From Clostridium thermosuccinogenes (GTDB taxonomy: Bacteria; Bacillota; Clostridia; Acetivibrionales; DSM-5807), in contig NZ_CP021850.1 of NCBI RefSeq assembly GCF_002896855.1, forward strand, positions 2,071,665 to 2,135,664: a DNA stretch of 64,000 bases. Direction: 5' to 3'. Positions 17,631 to 26,803 of this stretch are shown one piece after another (position 1 is the stretch's first letter; each line of letters begins with the position of its first letter). A model generated the notes under the pieces. That model had not been told where the DNA came from. It saw nothing but the letters and a program-made list of their open reading frames with translations, and made no database searches. Made by a program: the position numbers and the translations under genes.

Positions 17631-17692
17631 AATCACCTTTCCTCTCGTTATGATAGTAGCCTGAACAACTCTATTATAACGGAAAGGTGATT
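17631..17692 (-). promoter_or_regulatory. Hairpin hiding the tnpA ribosome binding site
   Basis: GGAAAGGTGATT just upstream of the tnpA ATG pairs with AATCACCTTTCC 40 bases upstream (12 of 12), and ATAACG/CGTTAT extend the stem. The AAAGGTGAT ribosome binding site is thus in the stem. IS200 elements are known to limit transposase translation in this way. Confidence 0.7.
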
Positions 17693-17800
17693 TTTTGTAT
17701 AACAATCGTTTCCGCACCCGCATAGCGGGTGGTTTTTTGTTTCGCATGGCTCATTTCTCTGCAGAGAAATTCGCTTCATGCTCAACAGGCTAAAGCCCAT

Positions 17801-17829
17801 AAAAAAAAAGGCGAATTATAATTCGCCTT
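17801..17829 (-). terminator. Terminator of the lacI-thuA-oxidoreductase operon
   Basis: The palindrome AAGGCGAAT/ATTCGCCTT is followed on the minus strand by nine T residues. Confidence 0.93.
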
Positions 17830-17856
17830 AAATCGTATTTAATTGCTGGATTTTAA

Positions 17857-18945
17857 TTATTTATTGAAATAAACCGGCTTTCCAGTCTTTGCTGATTCAT
17901 ATATAGCTTCAAGAATTTCGGTAACTACCAGTGCCTGTTCCGGCTTGACTATGGGGTCTTTATCGTTGATTACCGCATCTATCCACTGTCTTGCTTCAAA
18001 CAAGCTGGGATCTTCGGTCTTTCCGGCATAGAAAGCAACTCCACCTGCATCCAGCTTTGGTTTTGTGGTGTAAAGAGTGCTGAATTTTTCACCGTTAAGT
18101 CTGAGGCCGTCTCTCATGTCGGCTCCGCCTTCAGTTCCGCACAGTGTAGTTATTGCTTCGCCCTCTTCCAAAGTGTTCAGCGCCCAGCTGGACTCAAGGA
18201 AAATAGTAGCTCCGTTTTCCATGGTTATGAATCCGAAAGCTGAATCTTCTACGGTGAACTCCTTAGGATCCCATGGACCCCAAGCATTTGCAGAATTCTC
18301 TCTGTCTCCCAGCTTGCGGTATGTATTTCCTACTACATACTTGGGTTTGTAATTGTTCATAACCCACAAGGTTAAATCCAGAGCATGGGTTCCGATATCT
18401 ATCAATGGACCTCCTCCCTGCTCTTCCTCATTGAGGAACACACCCCAGGTAGGAACCGCACGACGGCGTATTGCATGGGCCTTAGCAAAATATATTTCTC
18501 CCAGGCCGCCTTCATCGCATACTTTTTTCAGGTAGAGGGAATCGGGTCTGTAACGGTTTTGATAGCCTATGGTGAGTTTTTTACCTGTGCGTTTTGCTGC
18601 TTCAAGCATTGCTCTTGCTTCTGCAGAGGTCTTTGCCATGGGCTTTTCGCACATTACATGTTTTCCGGCCTCGAGGGCATCAATCGTTATGAAGGAATGC
18701 TCCCTGTTGGGCGTGCAAACATGAACAACCTCAATGCTCTCATCCTTCAAAAGTTCCTTATAGTCGGTATATACCTTTGCATCCGGTGTTCCAAAATCCT
18801 TTGCAGCCTTTTCAGCTCTTTCTTTGATAATATCACAGAAGGCAACCATCCTTACATTATCGAGCTGCTTCAGGCTTGGCATATGTTTTCCGTTGGCTAT
18901 GCCACCACAGCCGATTATACCGACATTAACTATTCTTTGTGACAT
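17857..18945 (-). CDS. Gfo/Idh/MocA family oxidoreductase
   Basis: A 362-residue NAD(P)-dependent sugar or polyol dehydrogenase. It shows the Rossmann loop VGIIGCGGIANGKH, HVCTPNREH, the family motif HVMCEKPMAKT, and a GGGPLIDIGTHALDLTLW segment with the catalytic Asp/His region. A GAGGAG box precedes the ATG. It is the last gene of an operon with the ThuA-like protein and a LacI regulator, and a strong terminator follows. This pairing is common in polysaccharide-degrading bacteria, and the operon likely acts on an inducible sugar derivative. The substrate is unknown. Confidence 0.92.
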   Translation of the reverse strand: MSQRIVNVGIIGCGGIANGKHMPSLKQLDNVRMVAFCDIIKERAEKAAKDFGTPDAKVYTDYKELLKDESIEVVHVCTPNREHSFITIDALEAGKHVMCEKPMAKTSAEARAMLEAAKRTGKKLTIGYQNRYRPDSLYLKKVCDEGGLGEIYFAKAHAIRRRAVPTWGVFLNEEEQGGGPLIDIGTHALDLTLWVMNNYKPKYVVGNTYRKLGDRENSANAWGPWDPKEFTVEDSAFGFITMENGATIFLESSWALNTLEEGEAITTLCGTEGGADMRDGLRLNGEKFSTLYTTKPKLDAGGVAFYAGKTEDPSLFEARQWIDAVINDKDPIVKPEQALVVTEILEAIYESAKTGKPVYFNK

Positions 18946-19010
18946 TTAAAAATCTCTCCTCTCATTTGATTTTATTTTTAAGTTATATTTCATTAAAAAA
19001 CTTGATAACC

Positions 19011-19730
19011 TTATACCTTTTCCAAAGGCTCAACATTTGGACAAGTCAGTTCGGAAAGCATTTTTATAGGCCTTGCCCACTTTACTGCATTTTTGATTAT
19101 TCTTAAGATATCCGGATTGTAGTATATTGGAAAGGACTCATGTCCAGGCTGGAAATAAAATACTTTACCATTTCCGCGGTGATAGCAGCAGCCGCTTCTG
19201 AACACTTCTCCACCTTTAAACCATCCGATGAATACCAGAGTGTCCGGTGCAGGTATATCAAACCTTTCACCATACATCTCTTCATGTTCGATATCAATAT
19301 ACTCGCCTATTCCTTCTGCAATCGGGTGAGATGGTTCAACTACCCATAGCCTTTCGTTTTCACCAATTTCACGCCATTTTAGAGTACAGCTGGTGCCCAT
19401 CAGTCTAACAAAAGGCTTGGAGAGATGAGCTGAATGAAGAGCTATAAATCCCATTCCGCAAAGCACTCTTTTATGAATCTTTTCTACGATGTCATCCCTT
19501 ACCTCATGGTGAGCTACATGTCCCCACCATATCAATACATCCGTATTGTTCAGCACTTCGTCGGTAAGTCCATGGTCTTCCTCATCCAGGGTAGCAGTCC
19601 TGACTTCCAGCTCCTGATCCTGTTTTAAGTAGTTTGCTATTGCGCCATGTATTCCTTCAGGATAAACCTCGGCAATTTTGCTGTCATGCTTTTCATGCCT
19701 GTATTCATTCCATACAGTAACTCTTATCAT
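19011..19730 (-). CDS. ThuA-like (trehalose-utilisation family) protein
   Basis: A 239-residue protein of the class I glutamine amidotransferase-like fold. It has [14 protein letters not shown] at the start, [14 protein letters not shown], and the family's [16 protein letters not shown] segment. ThuA-family members in Rhizobium take part in trehalose and related disaccharide use, possibly with 3-keto-sugar intermediates. It lies between the LacI regulator and the Gfo/Idh/MocA gene, and a GGAGG box precedes the ATG. The fold lacks the classic Cys nucleophile motif of amidotransferases, as usual in this family. Confidence 0.87.
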   Translation of the reverse strand: MIRVTVWNEYRHEKHDSKIAEVYPEGIHGAIANYLKQDQELEVRTATLDEEDHGLTDEVLNNTDVLIWWGHVAHHEVRDDIVEKIHKRVLCGMGFIALHSAHLSKPFVRLMGTSCTLKWREIGENERLWVVEPSHPIAEGIGEYIDIEHEEMYGERFDIPAPDTLVFIGWFKGGEVFRSGCCYHRGNGKVFYFQPGHESFPIYYNPDILRIIKNAVKWARPIKMLSELTCPNVEPLEKV

Positions 19731-19812
19731 TAAAAACGCCTCCAGAAGTAATTATTTTAAGGATGCTGCCATAATTTTAAACATTGACAACAGCCTTATT
19801 TGCTAAAAAGAT

Positions 19813-20820
19813 TCAATTATTCATTGAATGTCCGACAGTTGATTCCCTAACTATCAGTTCATGCTCCAGCACAATGTGCCGTGATTCCTTTATGCTGCCT
19901 TTTATCTGCTCCAGCAGGAGATTCATGGCAGTACATCCAATCTCGTACTTAGGCTGGGAGATAGTTGTGAGCATCGGGTCGCTCATGGATGCAAAGCTTA
20001 TATTGTCAAACCCGACTACAGCAATATCTTTAGGAACACTCATGTTTTTTTCCTTTACTGCCCTCATGGCGCCGATTGCCATGACATCGGAAATGGCGAA
20101 TATGGCAGTAACACCGCCTTCCAGATCCAATAACTGTCTTGCACACCGCATACCGCTCATGAAGCTGTAATCGCCATAAGTAATCAACCGGCTGTCGAAA
20201 TCTATCCCTGAATCTTCCAGAGCCTTTCTGTAACCTGCTTCCCTTTGCTTTGTGGAAACAAAATTATTTCTACAGCTTATCAAGCCTATTCTCTTATGGC
20301 CCAAATCTATTAAATGCTTTACTGCATTATAACCTGCTGCATAATTGTCAATTGTGACATGGGAGACTCTAGCTCCTTCTTTATATTCACAGCACTGCAC
20401 CGTAGGATAATTGATTCCTATCTCGGAAAGCTCTTCTTTTTTCAATTCCGGTGCTAAAAATATCACGCCATCGGAAAGCCTGTTTTTAAGAAGCTTAAGG
20501 TACAATTTTTCCTGGGATGCATCGGAATCGGTATTGCACAACATTATAAAATAATCGTTTTTCCGGGCAACATCCTCAATTCCCTTGACAACCCTCGAAT
20601 AAAAGGGATTGGATATATTGGGCAGGAGAACCAATATCATTCTTGCTTCCATTCTTCTTAAGTTTCTTCCCAGGAGATTTGGCTGATAGTTTAGCTCTTT
20701 AATGGCTTTCAGAACGTTTTCCCGGGTTTTGGCAGAGACAGAGCTGCTGTTGTTTAGCACTCTGGATACGGTAGCTACTGAAACACCTGCCACTTTTGCC
20801 ACATCCTGAATATTGGTCAT
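19813..20820 (-). CDS. LacI family transcriptional regulator
   Basis: A 335-residue regulator. The N-terminal helix-turn-helix and hinge read NIQDVAKVAGVSVATVSRVLN and NYQPNLLGRNLR. A periplasmic-binding-like domain follows, with LPNISNPFYSRVVKGIED and VGFDNISFASMSDP. It heads an operon with thuA and the oxidoreductase gene, so it probably controls sugar-derivative catabolism by repression. A perfect dyad lies at its own transcription start. A fragment of a related gene is found at 22495-22600. Confidence 0.93.
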   Translation of the reverse strand: MTNIQDVAKVAGVSVATVSRVLNNSSSVSAKTRENVLKAIKELNYQPNLLGRNLRRMEARMILVLLPNISNPFYSRVVKGIEDVARKNDYFIMLCNTDSDASQEKLYLKLLKNRLSDGVIFLAPELKKEELSEIGINYPTVQCCEYKEGARVSHVTIDNYAAGYNAVKHLIDLGHKRIGLISCRNNFVSTKQREAGYRKALEDSGIDFDSRLITYGDYSFMSGMRCARQLLDLEGGVTAIFAISDVMAIGAMRAVKEKNMSVPKDIAVVGFDNISFASMSDPMLTTISQPKYEIGCTAMNLLLEQIKGSIKESRHIVLEHELIVRESTVGHSMNN

Positions 20821-20848
20821 CGATGCCTCCCAAAAAAGTTTTTATCCT

Positions 20849-20866
20849 AATGTAATGGATTACATT
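20849..20866 (-). promoter_or_regulatory. Putative operator of the LacI regulator
   Basis: AATGTAA-TGGA-TTACATT is a perfect 7-bp dyad placed just downstream of the -10 box and upstream of the GGGAGG box. The position suits autorepression. Confidence 0.65.
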
Positions 20867-20870
20867 CCAT

Positions 20871-20899
20871 ATTATATATTGACAAGCAAATTTCTTCAA
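20871..20899 (-). promoter_or_regulatory. Promoter of the lacI-thuA operon
   Basis: Minus strand TTGAAG (20899-20894), 17-bp spacer, TATAAT (20876-20871). Confidence 0.8.
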
Positions 20900-20943
20900 T
20901 AGTATTTGGAAATTTATTTATAAAATATGCATTAAAATAACCA

Positions 20944-22236
20944 TCAATTGATATCAAAAACCAATTTGTCATTTTCAATACGGCTTGGCGTATTGAGCTT
21001 TTCCGAAAGGCTCCTCTCCCTTTCAAGCATTATAAGGGCATCCTCTCCCTTTTGAGGTACAATGCGGGATTTATTGATTATTTTAAAGGGAGTGCCGGAC
21101 AAAGCAGTCAGCTTGCGATTTTTTATTTCCATTTCGAAAATGAAGCTCTCCTGATTCAAAGGATTGTTCTGATCAAACAGGAAATTTCCAAGGCTGTAGA
21201 AAATGGGTTTGCCCTTATATATTTCCACTCCCTGGCACCTGTGGGTATGATGCCCTATAATCATATCCGCGCCGCTGTCTATGATCTCATGAGCAAGTCC
21301 GATTTGATTTTCTGTCGGTTCATAGCTATATTCAACTCCCCAGTGAAGTGAAACTATTAGAATATCAAAAATGTCTTTATATTTGGCTATATCCTCCATA
21401 ATGTAATCTTTTTTTGTGGGAGCTACTCCTGACGAATCCTCCCCTGCAAGGAACCTAAGAGGCGGATTTCCCTTATACAGAACTTCCGCCATATCAGTAT
21501 ATGCCAGCATACCGATTTTTAGGCCTTTTTTTTCCAGGACAGCGGGCTTCCTCGCCTCTTCAAGATTTCTACCGGCTCCTGCATAAGCTATTCCGTTTTC
21601 ATCAAGGATTTTCATTGTATCGAAAAGACCCTGCTCATAATAGTCCAGAATATGGTTGTTTGCCAGGCTGAGGATGTTGAAGCCAGCGTATTTTATGCCT
21701 TCAATTGCCTCCGGATCATTTTTTAACACATACTTTCCACCCTCATCTATGCCGGCGAGACCTTTGGTGCTGGCAGTTATAGGCTCTTCCAGATTACCGA
21801 ATACGACATCATTTTGATTAAAAATGCCTACTACCTCTTCAAAGGGATAGATATACCTTTTTTCCTGCTTTTCAACCCATATCTTTACTCCCCTTCCCAG
21901 ATTTATATCCCCTACTACCACGATTTTGAGGGGGTCTTCGAGAAAAGGCGCTTCGGAAGTACCAGCTTCAGCGGTATCAGATTCAGTAGTGCCAGTTCCA
22001 GAAGTATCAGTTTCAGCGGGTTCTTCACCCTCTTTGACAGGCTCTCCGGCTGCTCCCTCTTCATCTGCCGTTACCTCTGAAACCGAATCATCGCTTTGAA
22101 GAGGCTGAGTTTCCACTGCTGTTTCATAAGCCGGCTTGACGTCCATTGTAGAAAAAACGAAAAACAGAAATGCGGCAAGGCTTAAGGATACTATTGAAGT
22201 AACCACCATTATTGCTAAAAGAATTTTAAATTTCAT
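20944..22236 (-). CDS. CapA family (poly-gamma-glutamate biosynthesis-type) protein
   Basis: A 430-residue protein. An N-terminal anchor helix (residues 5-28) is followed by an acidic, Thr/Glu/Gly-rich linker (to about 98). The metallophosphoesterase-like CapA domain then has VVVGDINLGRG, FGNLEEPIT, SLANNHILDY and VSLHWGVEY, and later the HHTHRCQGVEIYKGKPIFYS region. The pattern of Asp, Asn and His residues is that of the metal site. CapA-like domains occur in polyglutamate capsule synthesis, but many clostridial ones stand alone with unknown roles. It would be anchored in the membrane with the domain outside. The GGAGAG box is upstream of the ATG. Confidence 0.88.
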   Translation of the reverse strand: MKFKILLAIMVVTSIVSLSLAAFLFFVFSTMDVKPAYETAVETQPLQSDDSVSEVTADEEGAAGEPVKEGEEPAETDTSGTGTTESDTAEAGTSEAPFLEDPLKIVVVGDINLGRGVKIWVEKQEKRYIYPFEEVVGIFNQNDVVFGNLEEPITASTKGLAGIDEGGKYVLKNDPEAIEGIKYAGFNILSLANNHILDYYEQGLFDTMKILDENGIAYAGAGRNLEEARKPAVLEKKGLKIGMLAYTDMAEVLYKGNPPLRFLAGEDSSGVAPTKKDYIMEDIAKYKDIFDILIVSLHWGVEYSYEPTENQIGLAHEIIDSGADMIIGHHTHRCQGVEIYKGKPIFYSLGNFLFDQNNPLNQESFIFEMEIKNRKLTALSGTPFKIINKSRIVPQKGEDALIMLERERSLSEKLNTPSRIENDKLVFDIN

Positions 22237-22494
22237 CCTATACTCTCCTGTTTTTAAGAATTTATAAAAGCTTGTTAGTTTTATATAAATCTAGCTGTAT
22301 GACTTTCATCAGCACAGATAGTGAATCCGAAATTTCTTATTATATTTCATATGCATAAGTTTATCTTTAAAATTTATCCAAATAAAAGCATGAAAAACAT
22401 TTAAGTTTCCGATACACTATCCCATTCCCATTGGAACATCTTTTGTATCAATCTGATAAAGTGATTTGTCGCATAGATAGGAATGAAATCAGCA

Positions 22495-22600
22495 AATAAA
22501 TGTGCCATGTTTCCTTTATGCTGCTTTTTATCTGCTCCAGCAGGAGATTTATCACCATACATCCAATCTCAAATTCGAGCTGGGAGACGTAGGGATTTAT
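22495..22600 (-). pseudogene. Remnant of a LacI-family regulator gene
   Basis: On the minus strand this stretch encodes SQLEFEIGCMVINLLLEQIK and SSIKETWH, which aligns closely with SQPKYEIGCTAMNLLLEQIK and GSIKESRH of the intact regulator at 19813-20820. The DNA is also visibly similar (shared CTGCTCCAGCAGGAGATT). The flanking sequence does not continue the match and has stops, so this is a decayed fragment. Confidence 0.75.
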
Positions 22601-22790
22601 TCTTTTGGTTATGCCAACGAAGCACTTAACTTAAATCCTATAGGAGCGGCATCCATCTGTTTCAATCGGAGCTTCATCTTTTTTGGTCTTGTTCTTAGGT
22701 GTAAACAGGTTTCCAGGAATTCCGGCGACAATTCCCAGATCCTTAACAATATTTAATTACCTGTCTTAGATCAAATCAATTTTATGAGAA
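22601..22790. other. Spacer with decayed sequence
   Basis: It lies between the LacI remnant and thpR. No intact gene is seen; open frames here have no ribosome binding sites. Confidence 0.4.
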
Positions 22791-23342
22791 CTATCCAAGA
22801 GCATATTCCCGGATAGGCGTATAAACCCGTTTCCTTCCTATTTGCTCACTTTTGAACAAACATACCTTTTCTACTGAAATTTCAGGAAAACTCATTTCTG
22901 CGGCAATCTTCATTACTTGTCTGAAATCCACCGTAAACAAAATATCCTGTGCTATTGTAATATGAGGAACATATGGCCTTTTCTCCTTTGAAAATCCGAG
23001 GGAATGCATCCCGTTTTCAATATCCTGCTGAAGCCTGTTAAGTTTGTCCAAATCGCCACCCAGGCCCAGCCAGAGGACTCTCAGATCGCTCTTTCCCTGG
23101 AACTTTCCGATTTCATTCACATTTAAGACAAACTGCTTGTTTTCTTGGCAGATGATCTTCAACCGGCCTCCTATCTCATCCACTTTCCCGTCATTTATTT
23201 CATCCAGGAATTTCAGTGTAAGATGAAAATTATCAATATATTTCCATCTTCCATAGGAAGCATAGGGCTTTAATCTATCCTGCAGACTGCTTATGGCAGC
23301 TTTCATTTCTTTGCTAAAATCAACACCAATAAATGCTCTCAT
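22791..23342 (-). CDS. thpR: RNA 2',3'-cyclic phosphodiesterase (2H phosphoesterase)
   Basis: About 183 residues with the two HxTx motifs of the 2H superfamily, HLTLKF and HITIAQ, spaced as in ThpR/LigT proteins. The N-terminus RAFIGVDFS is typical. The enzyme opens 2',3'-cyclic phosphate ends of RNA and can ligate tRNA halves in vitro. The open frame begins at 23378, but the ATG at 23342 gives the standard MRAFIG start. No clear ribosome binding site helps to choose. It acts in the cytoplasm. Confidence 0.87.
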   Translation of the reverse strand: MRAFIGVDFSKEMKAAISSLQDRLKPYASYGRWKYIDNFHLTLKFLDEINDGKVDEIGGRLKIICQENKQFVLNVNEIGKFQGKSDLRVLWLGLGGDLDKLNRLQQDIENGMHSLGFSKEKRPYVPHITIAQDILFTVDFRQVMKIAAEMSFPEISVEKVCLFKSEQIGRKRVYTPIREYALG

Positions 23343-23492
23343 TGTCATCAACATCCGAATTTTAATTTCTTGGCCCAAAACCGGGCCAGATACCTTAACA
23401 GCAAATAGCTTGTCCTGTATATTGCTTAAATTTTATAATAATTTCCTGAAAATTGCAACTTTTGCCTTTATCTACTGTGTAGATTCGGCTAC

Positions 23493-23951
23493 CTACAGCA
23501 TAGGTAAAAGCCGCTCCTTTACCAAATGGGACTTTAATATCTGGATTGATCTCATCAGTGTTTTTTTGTCTTCGTCGGTAAGGGTATTTAGAAATTCCGA
23601 AAAAATTTCAGCCTTTTTCCGGATCATGTTTTTGATATATGATTTACCTTCTTCTGTGATGCTTATTAAAATAAGCCTCCTGTTTTCGGGGTTTTCCGTC
23701 CTGCATATGAGCTTTTTGTCCGAAAGGGTATCCAGGATTTTTGTGAGCTGCTGCCGTTGAATTCCCATATGCCCTGCTATATTGGTAACATTCATTGTCC
23801 CGCATTTTATCAGGGTTATCAAAACCCTCATATGGGTTGGAGGCAAAAGACAACTGTCTGTTCTCTCAATGCTGTGATAAAACAGTTTATTTAATTGAGG
23901 TATCAAGTCCATCAGTTCTTCAGTTATTTCTGCATTATCTATTGTATCCAT
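23493..23951 (-). CDS. MarR family transcriptional regulator
   Basis: A 152-residue winged-helix regulator: THMRVLITLIKCGTMNVTNIAGHMGIQRQQLTKILDTL holds the recognition helix, and the wing follows with RTENPENRRLILISITEEG. The frame opens at 23975, but ATG 23951 has AAGGAG 8 bases upstream and is the likely start. It is followed on the same strand by thpR after about 150 bases. No adjacent efflux pump reveals its target, though the divergent DUF1538 operon is about 450 bases away. Confidence 0.9.
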   Translation of the reverse strand: MDTIDNAEITEELMDLIPQLNKLFYHSIERTDSCLLPPTHMRVLITLIKCGTMNVTNIAGHMGIQRQQLTKILDTLSDKKLICRTENPENRRLILISITEEGKSYIKNMIRKKAEIFSEFLNTLTDEDKKTLMRSIQILKSHLVKERLLPML

Positions 23952-23975
23952 AAAATCACTCCTTAGAGTAATCAC

Positions 23976-24294
23976 AAATAACAGCTTAGAGTATAATTAA
24001 TTATATATATCATTTTTAAAAATGTACAGAGAGAAATACATATATCATCCCGATAATATACTGTTGTAAAGGAAACACTTGGATCTAGTACTTAATTATC
24101 CTTCCACGGGTGACGAATAAATCATCCTATTGCAGCCACAAGAACTTGACAGGTGCATTATTGATGCAATTAAACAAACTCAGATGAAGAATATTTCCAG
24201 CAATTACTTACCGCAATAACAACGCAAAATAAGGCTTTTGAGGACAAATCAGCCCATGTCTATAATATTCTATCATCAAATTTGCTAAATTAGC
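23976..24294. other. Intergenic region between marR and the DUF1538 operon
   Basis: No gene is seen in this AT-rich spacer between divergent units. Confidence 0.4.
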
Positions 24295-24323
24295 TTACAA
24301 GCAATCTAACTATATGATATAAT
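24295..24323 (+). promoter_or_regulatory. Promoter of the DUF1538/P-II operon
   Basis: TTACAA (24295-24300), 17-bp spacer, TATAAT (24318-24323). Confidence 0.65.
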
Positions 24324-24408
24324 CTGATAGGAAATAAATATTTCATATCAAGCAACTTCTTATTTTTATTGATCTCTATCATAAAAAAATCTAACAGGAG
24401 GTGCATTA

Positions 24409-25950
24409 ATGAACAAAAAACTGCAGGAAAAAATAAAAGAAGCTCTATCATCAGTAATACCTATCACAGCCATAGTTTTTATCCTGAGCATTACCATAAC
24501 ACCAATGCCTATTGGAACGCTTATGCTATTTCTGACAGGAGCGGTTCTTTTGATTTTGGGAATGGGATTTTTCTCTCTAGGGGCAGATATATCAATGATG
24601 CCGATGGGAGAAGGAATTGGCGCTGAGGTAGTAAAATCCAGGAATATCAGCCTGGCTGTAATATCCTTTTTTATAATGGGAATGCTTGTTACTATCGCTG
24701 AACCGGATCTGCAGGTTTTAGCAACACAGGTTCCATCCATACCGGATATAGCAATCATTCTTACAGTTGCAGTCGGTGTAGGTATTTTTCTTGTGATAGC
24801 CTTGCTGCGTACTCTGTTTGGTATAAAGCTGTCATATTTGTTGATCTTTTTTTACATCATCGTGTTTGCTTTGTCAATATTCACCCCAGGCAGCTTTATT
24901 CCGGTGGCCTTTGATTCCGGAGGAGTCACTACGGGTCCGATTACGGTGCCGTTTATCATGGCTCTGGGTATAGGCTTAGCTTCTATAAGCGGAAATAAAG
25001 ATTCCCAGGAAGATAGTTTCGGCTTGGTTGCCCTTTGCAGCGTAGGCCCCATTCTTGCTGTTATGCTGCTGGGTATCTTTTATAATCCGTCTACAGCCAA
25101 TTACGAAGCTGCTGTAGTGCCAAACGTATTTACAACAAAAGATGTGGCCACCCAGTTTGCCCAAGGCTTTCCTATATACATTAAAGAAGTATCCATTGCC
25201 CTTATTCCGATTGCTGTATTTTTTATATTATTTCAATTGAAGTTCAGAAGCTTCAGAAAACGTCAGTTGATAAAGATGGGAGTCGGTATAATATATACTT
25301 TCATAGGCCTGGTTTTATTCCTCACCGGTGTGAACGTAGGTTTCATGCCTGCCGGGCAGTTTTTAGGATCAAAAATGGCATCATCCTCATATAAATGGTT
25401 ATTAATACCCCTTGGCATGGTAATTGGCTATTATATCGTTGCAGCAGAACCTGCCGTCCACGTGCTCAACAAACAGGTGGAGGAAATATCCGACGGAGCC
25501 ATACCAAGCCAGGTAATGCAGCGCAGCCTTTCCATAGGTGTTGCGGTATCTGTAGCTATCGCAATGATACGTGTTCTGACAGGCATATCCATATATTGGT
25601 TTTTGATACCTGGATACGCCATTGCTCTCATACTGGCATTAATAGTGCCAAAGATTTTTACCGGTATAGCTTTTGACAGCGGTGGAGTTGCCAGTGGGCC
25701 TATGACAGCAACCTTCCTCCTTCCCTTTGTGGTAGGTGCATGCGAATCTGTCGGAGGAAATATCCTGAACGATGCCTTCGGAGTAGTTGCCATGGTTGCC
25801 ATGACCCCGCTCATAACCATACAGCTGCTTGGTTTGATATACAAGCATAAAATGAGTGTTGCAAATTTGCCTGAAAGGGTTGATAATATAGATATTTCTG
25901 ATGAAATTATAGATTTTGAAGAATATGAGGAGGAAATCTCCAATGAATAA
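24409..25950 (+). CDS. DUF1538 membrane protein with two repeated halves
   Basis: A 513-residue polytopic membrane protein with about a dozen hydrophobic segments. Two internal repeats are plain: IPVAFDSGGVTTGPITVPFIMALG around residue 165-190 and GIAFDSGGVASGPMTATFLLP around residue 420-440, each preceded by an AEP motif (AEPDL; AEPAVHVL). Such inverted or tandem repeats with conserved Ser/Gly/Thr re-entrant-like motifs are typical of ion-coupled transporters. DUF1538 has no known substrate. A CAGGAGGT box precedes the ATG. The last codons overlap the next gene, which encodes a double P-II-like protein, so transport is probably gated by a P-II-type signal. Confidence 0.87.
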   Translation: MNKKLQEKIKEALSSVIPITAIVFILSITITPMPIGTLMLFLTGAVLLILGMGFFSLGADISMMPMGEGIGAEVVKSRNISLAVISFFIMGMLVTIAEPDLQVLATQVPSIPDIAIILTVAVGVGIFLVIALLRTLFGIKLSYLLIFFYIIVFALSIFTPGSFIPVAFDSGGVTTGPITVPFIMALGIGLASISGNKDSQEDSFGLVALCSVGPILAVMLLGIFYNPSTANYEAAVVPNVFTTKDVATQFAQGFPIYIKEVSIALIPIAVFFILFQLKFRSFRKRQLIKMGVGIIYTFIGLVLFLTGVNVGFMPAGQFLGSKMASSSYKWLLIPLGMVIGYYIVAAEPAVHVLNKQVEEISDGAIPSQVMQRSLSIGVAVSVAIAMIRVLTGISIYWFLIPGYAIALILALIVPKIFTGIAFDSGGVASGPMTATFLLPFVVGACESVGGNILNDAFGVVAMVAMTPLITIQLLGLIYKHKMSVANLPERVDNIDISDEIIDFEEYEEEISNE

Positions 25951-26632
25951 GGATTTTTGCAAAGCTTTTGTAAAAGTTATAGTCACTATTGTGGATCGTG
26001 GAAAGGGACAGAGAGTTGCTGATATATTCATGGCTCATCATCTTCATTTTCATTACGTCTGCCTGGGATTAGGTACAGCAGGTTCTGAAATACTGGACTA
26101 CTTTGGCATAGGCGAAACGGATAAAGATGTTGTTTTCAGCTTAATACCGGCATTTAAGGTTTCTGAGTTATTGGATGAAATCGTTGAAAAAATGCAGATA
26201 AAAAAGCCTGGACATGGTATTGCGTTTACTATGCCCTTATCAGGAATCAGCGCATTATTTACTCAAGCTTTGATGAAAGAGCAGGAGATTAAAAAAGAAG
26301 GGGAAGTGTTAAATATGGAATGTGACATTAAATATGATTTAATACTTACGGTTATAAACCACGGTTATTCCGATCAGGTCATGGAAGCGGCAAAGAAGGT
26401 CGGAGCCACCGGTGGTACAATTCTGCATGCAAGGGAAATAGGTCATGAGGAAACCGAGAAATTTTTCGGAATATCCATTCATCCGGAAAAGGAAATTGTA
26501 GCCATCCTCGTAAAGCGTGAAACAAAGCATGACATAATGCAGGCTATTAGTCAGGCTGCCGGAATTAACACGCCGGCCAGAGGATTAATTCTGTCCTTGC
26601 CTGTCGACAATATCATAGGGATTGAATTGTAG
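25943..26632 (+). CDS. Two-domain P-II-like signalling protein
   Basis: About 229 residues forming two P-II (GlnB/GlnK)-like domains in tandem. The second is clearest: YDLILTVINHGYSDQVMEAAKKVGATGGTILHAREI, with the loop position, and GLILSLPVDNIIGIE as the last strand. The first (VKVIVTIVDRGKGQRVADIF) has the same fold pattern but is more divergent. The start ATG 25943 has GAGGAGG upstream and overlaps the end of the DUF1538 gene by 8 bases. In other bacteria P-II-like proteins bind ATP/ADP, cAMP or bicarbonate and gate partner transporters such as AmtB or SbtA; here the partner is probably DUF1538. Confidence 0.82.
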   Translation: MNKDFCKAFVKVIVTIVDRGKGQRVADIFMAHHLHFHYVCLGLGTAGSEILDYFGIGETDKDVVFSLIPAFKVSELLDEIVEKMQIKKPGHGIAFTMPLSGISALFTQALMKEQEIKKEGEVLNMECDIKYDLILTVINHGYSDQVMEAAKKVGATGGTILHAREIGHEETEKFFGISIHPEKEIVAILVKRETKHDIMQAISQAAGINTPARGLILSLPVDNIIGIEL

Positions 26633-26803
26633 AATTTGCTTGAAAACATAGCCTTTGAAAAAGAGATAATAACATCACGCGGATTATATTACTGTTTTAT
26701 CCTGGAAAAGCAAATTTTCAAATACATGCATCGTACTTAATGCATCGTTCATAGGCAATTTTTATGTTTTAAATAATACAGCAGATTTTATACGCTGATA
26801 TGC
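26633..26803. other. Spacer before the terminator
   Basis: No gene is seen. The terminator lies about 170 bases after the stop. Confidence 0.4.

Larger units (their letters stand above)
17031..17735 (-). mobile_element. IS200/IS605-type insertion sequence (tnpA only)
   Basis: About 700 bases holding a Y1 transposase gene between two related hairpins. One is ACCACCCGT/ACGGGTGGT (17032-17052), the other CACCCGC/GCGGGTG (17715-17731) followed by GTTTTTT. These match the subterminal palindromes of IS200-like elements. The exact ends are not defined because the family makes no target duplication. No TnpB gene is present. Confidence 0.8.

Noticed and set aside
22502-22756. 84-codon open frame on the plus strand
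   Set aside because: It runs antisense through a LacI gene remnant and has no ribosome binding site or family match.
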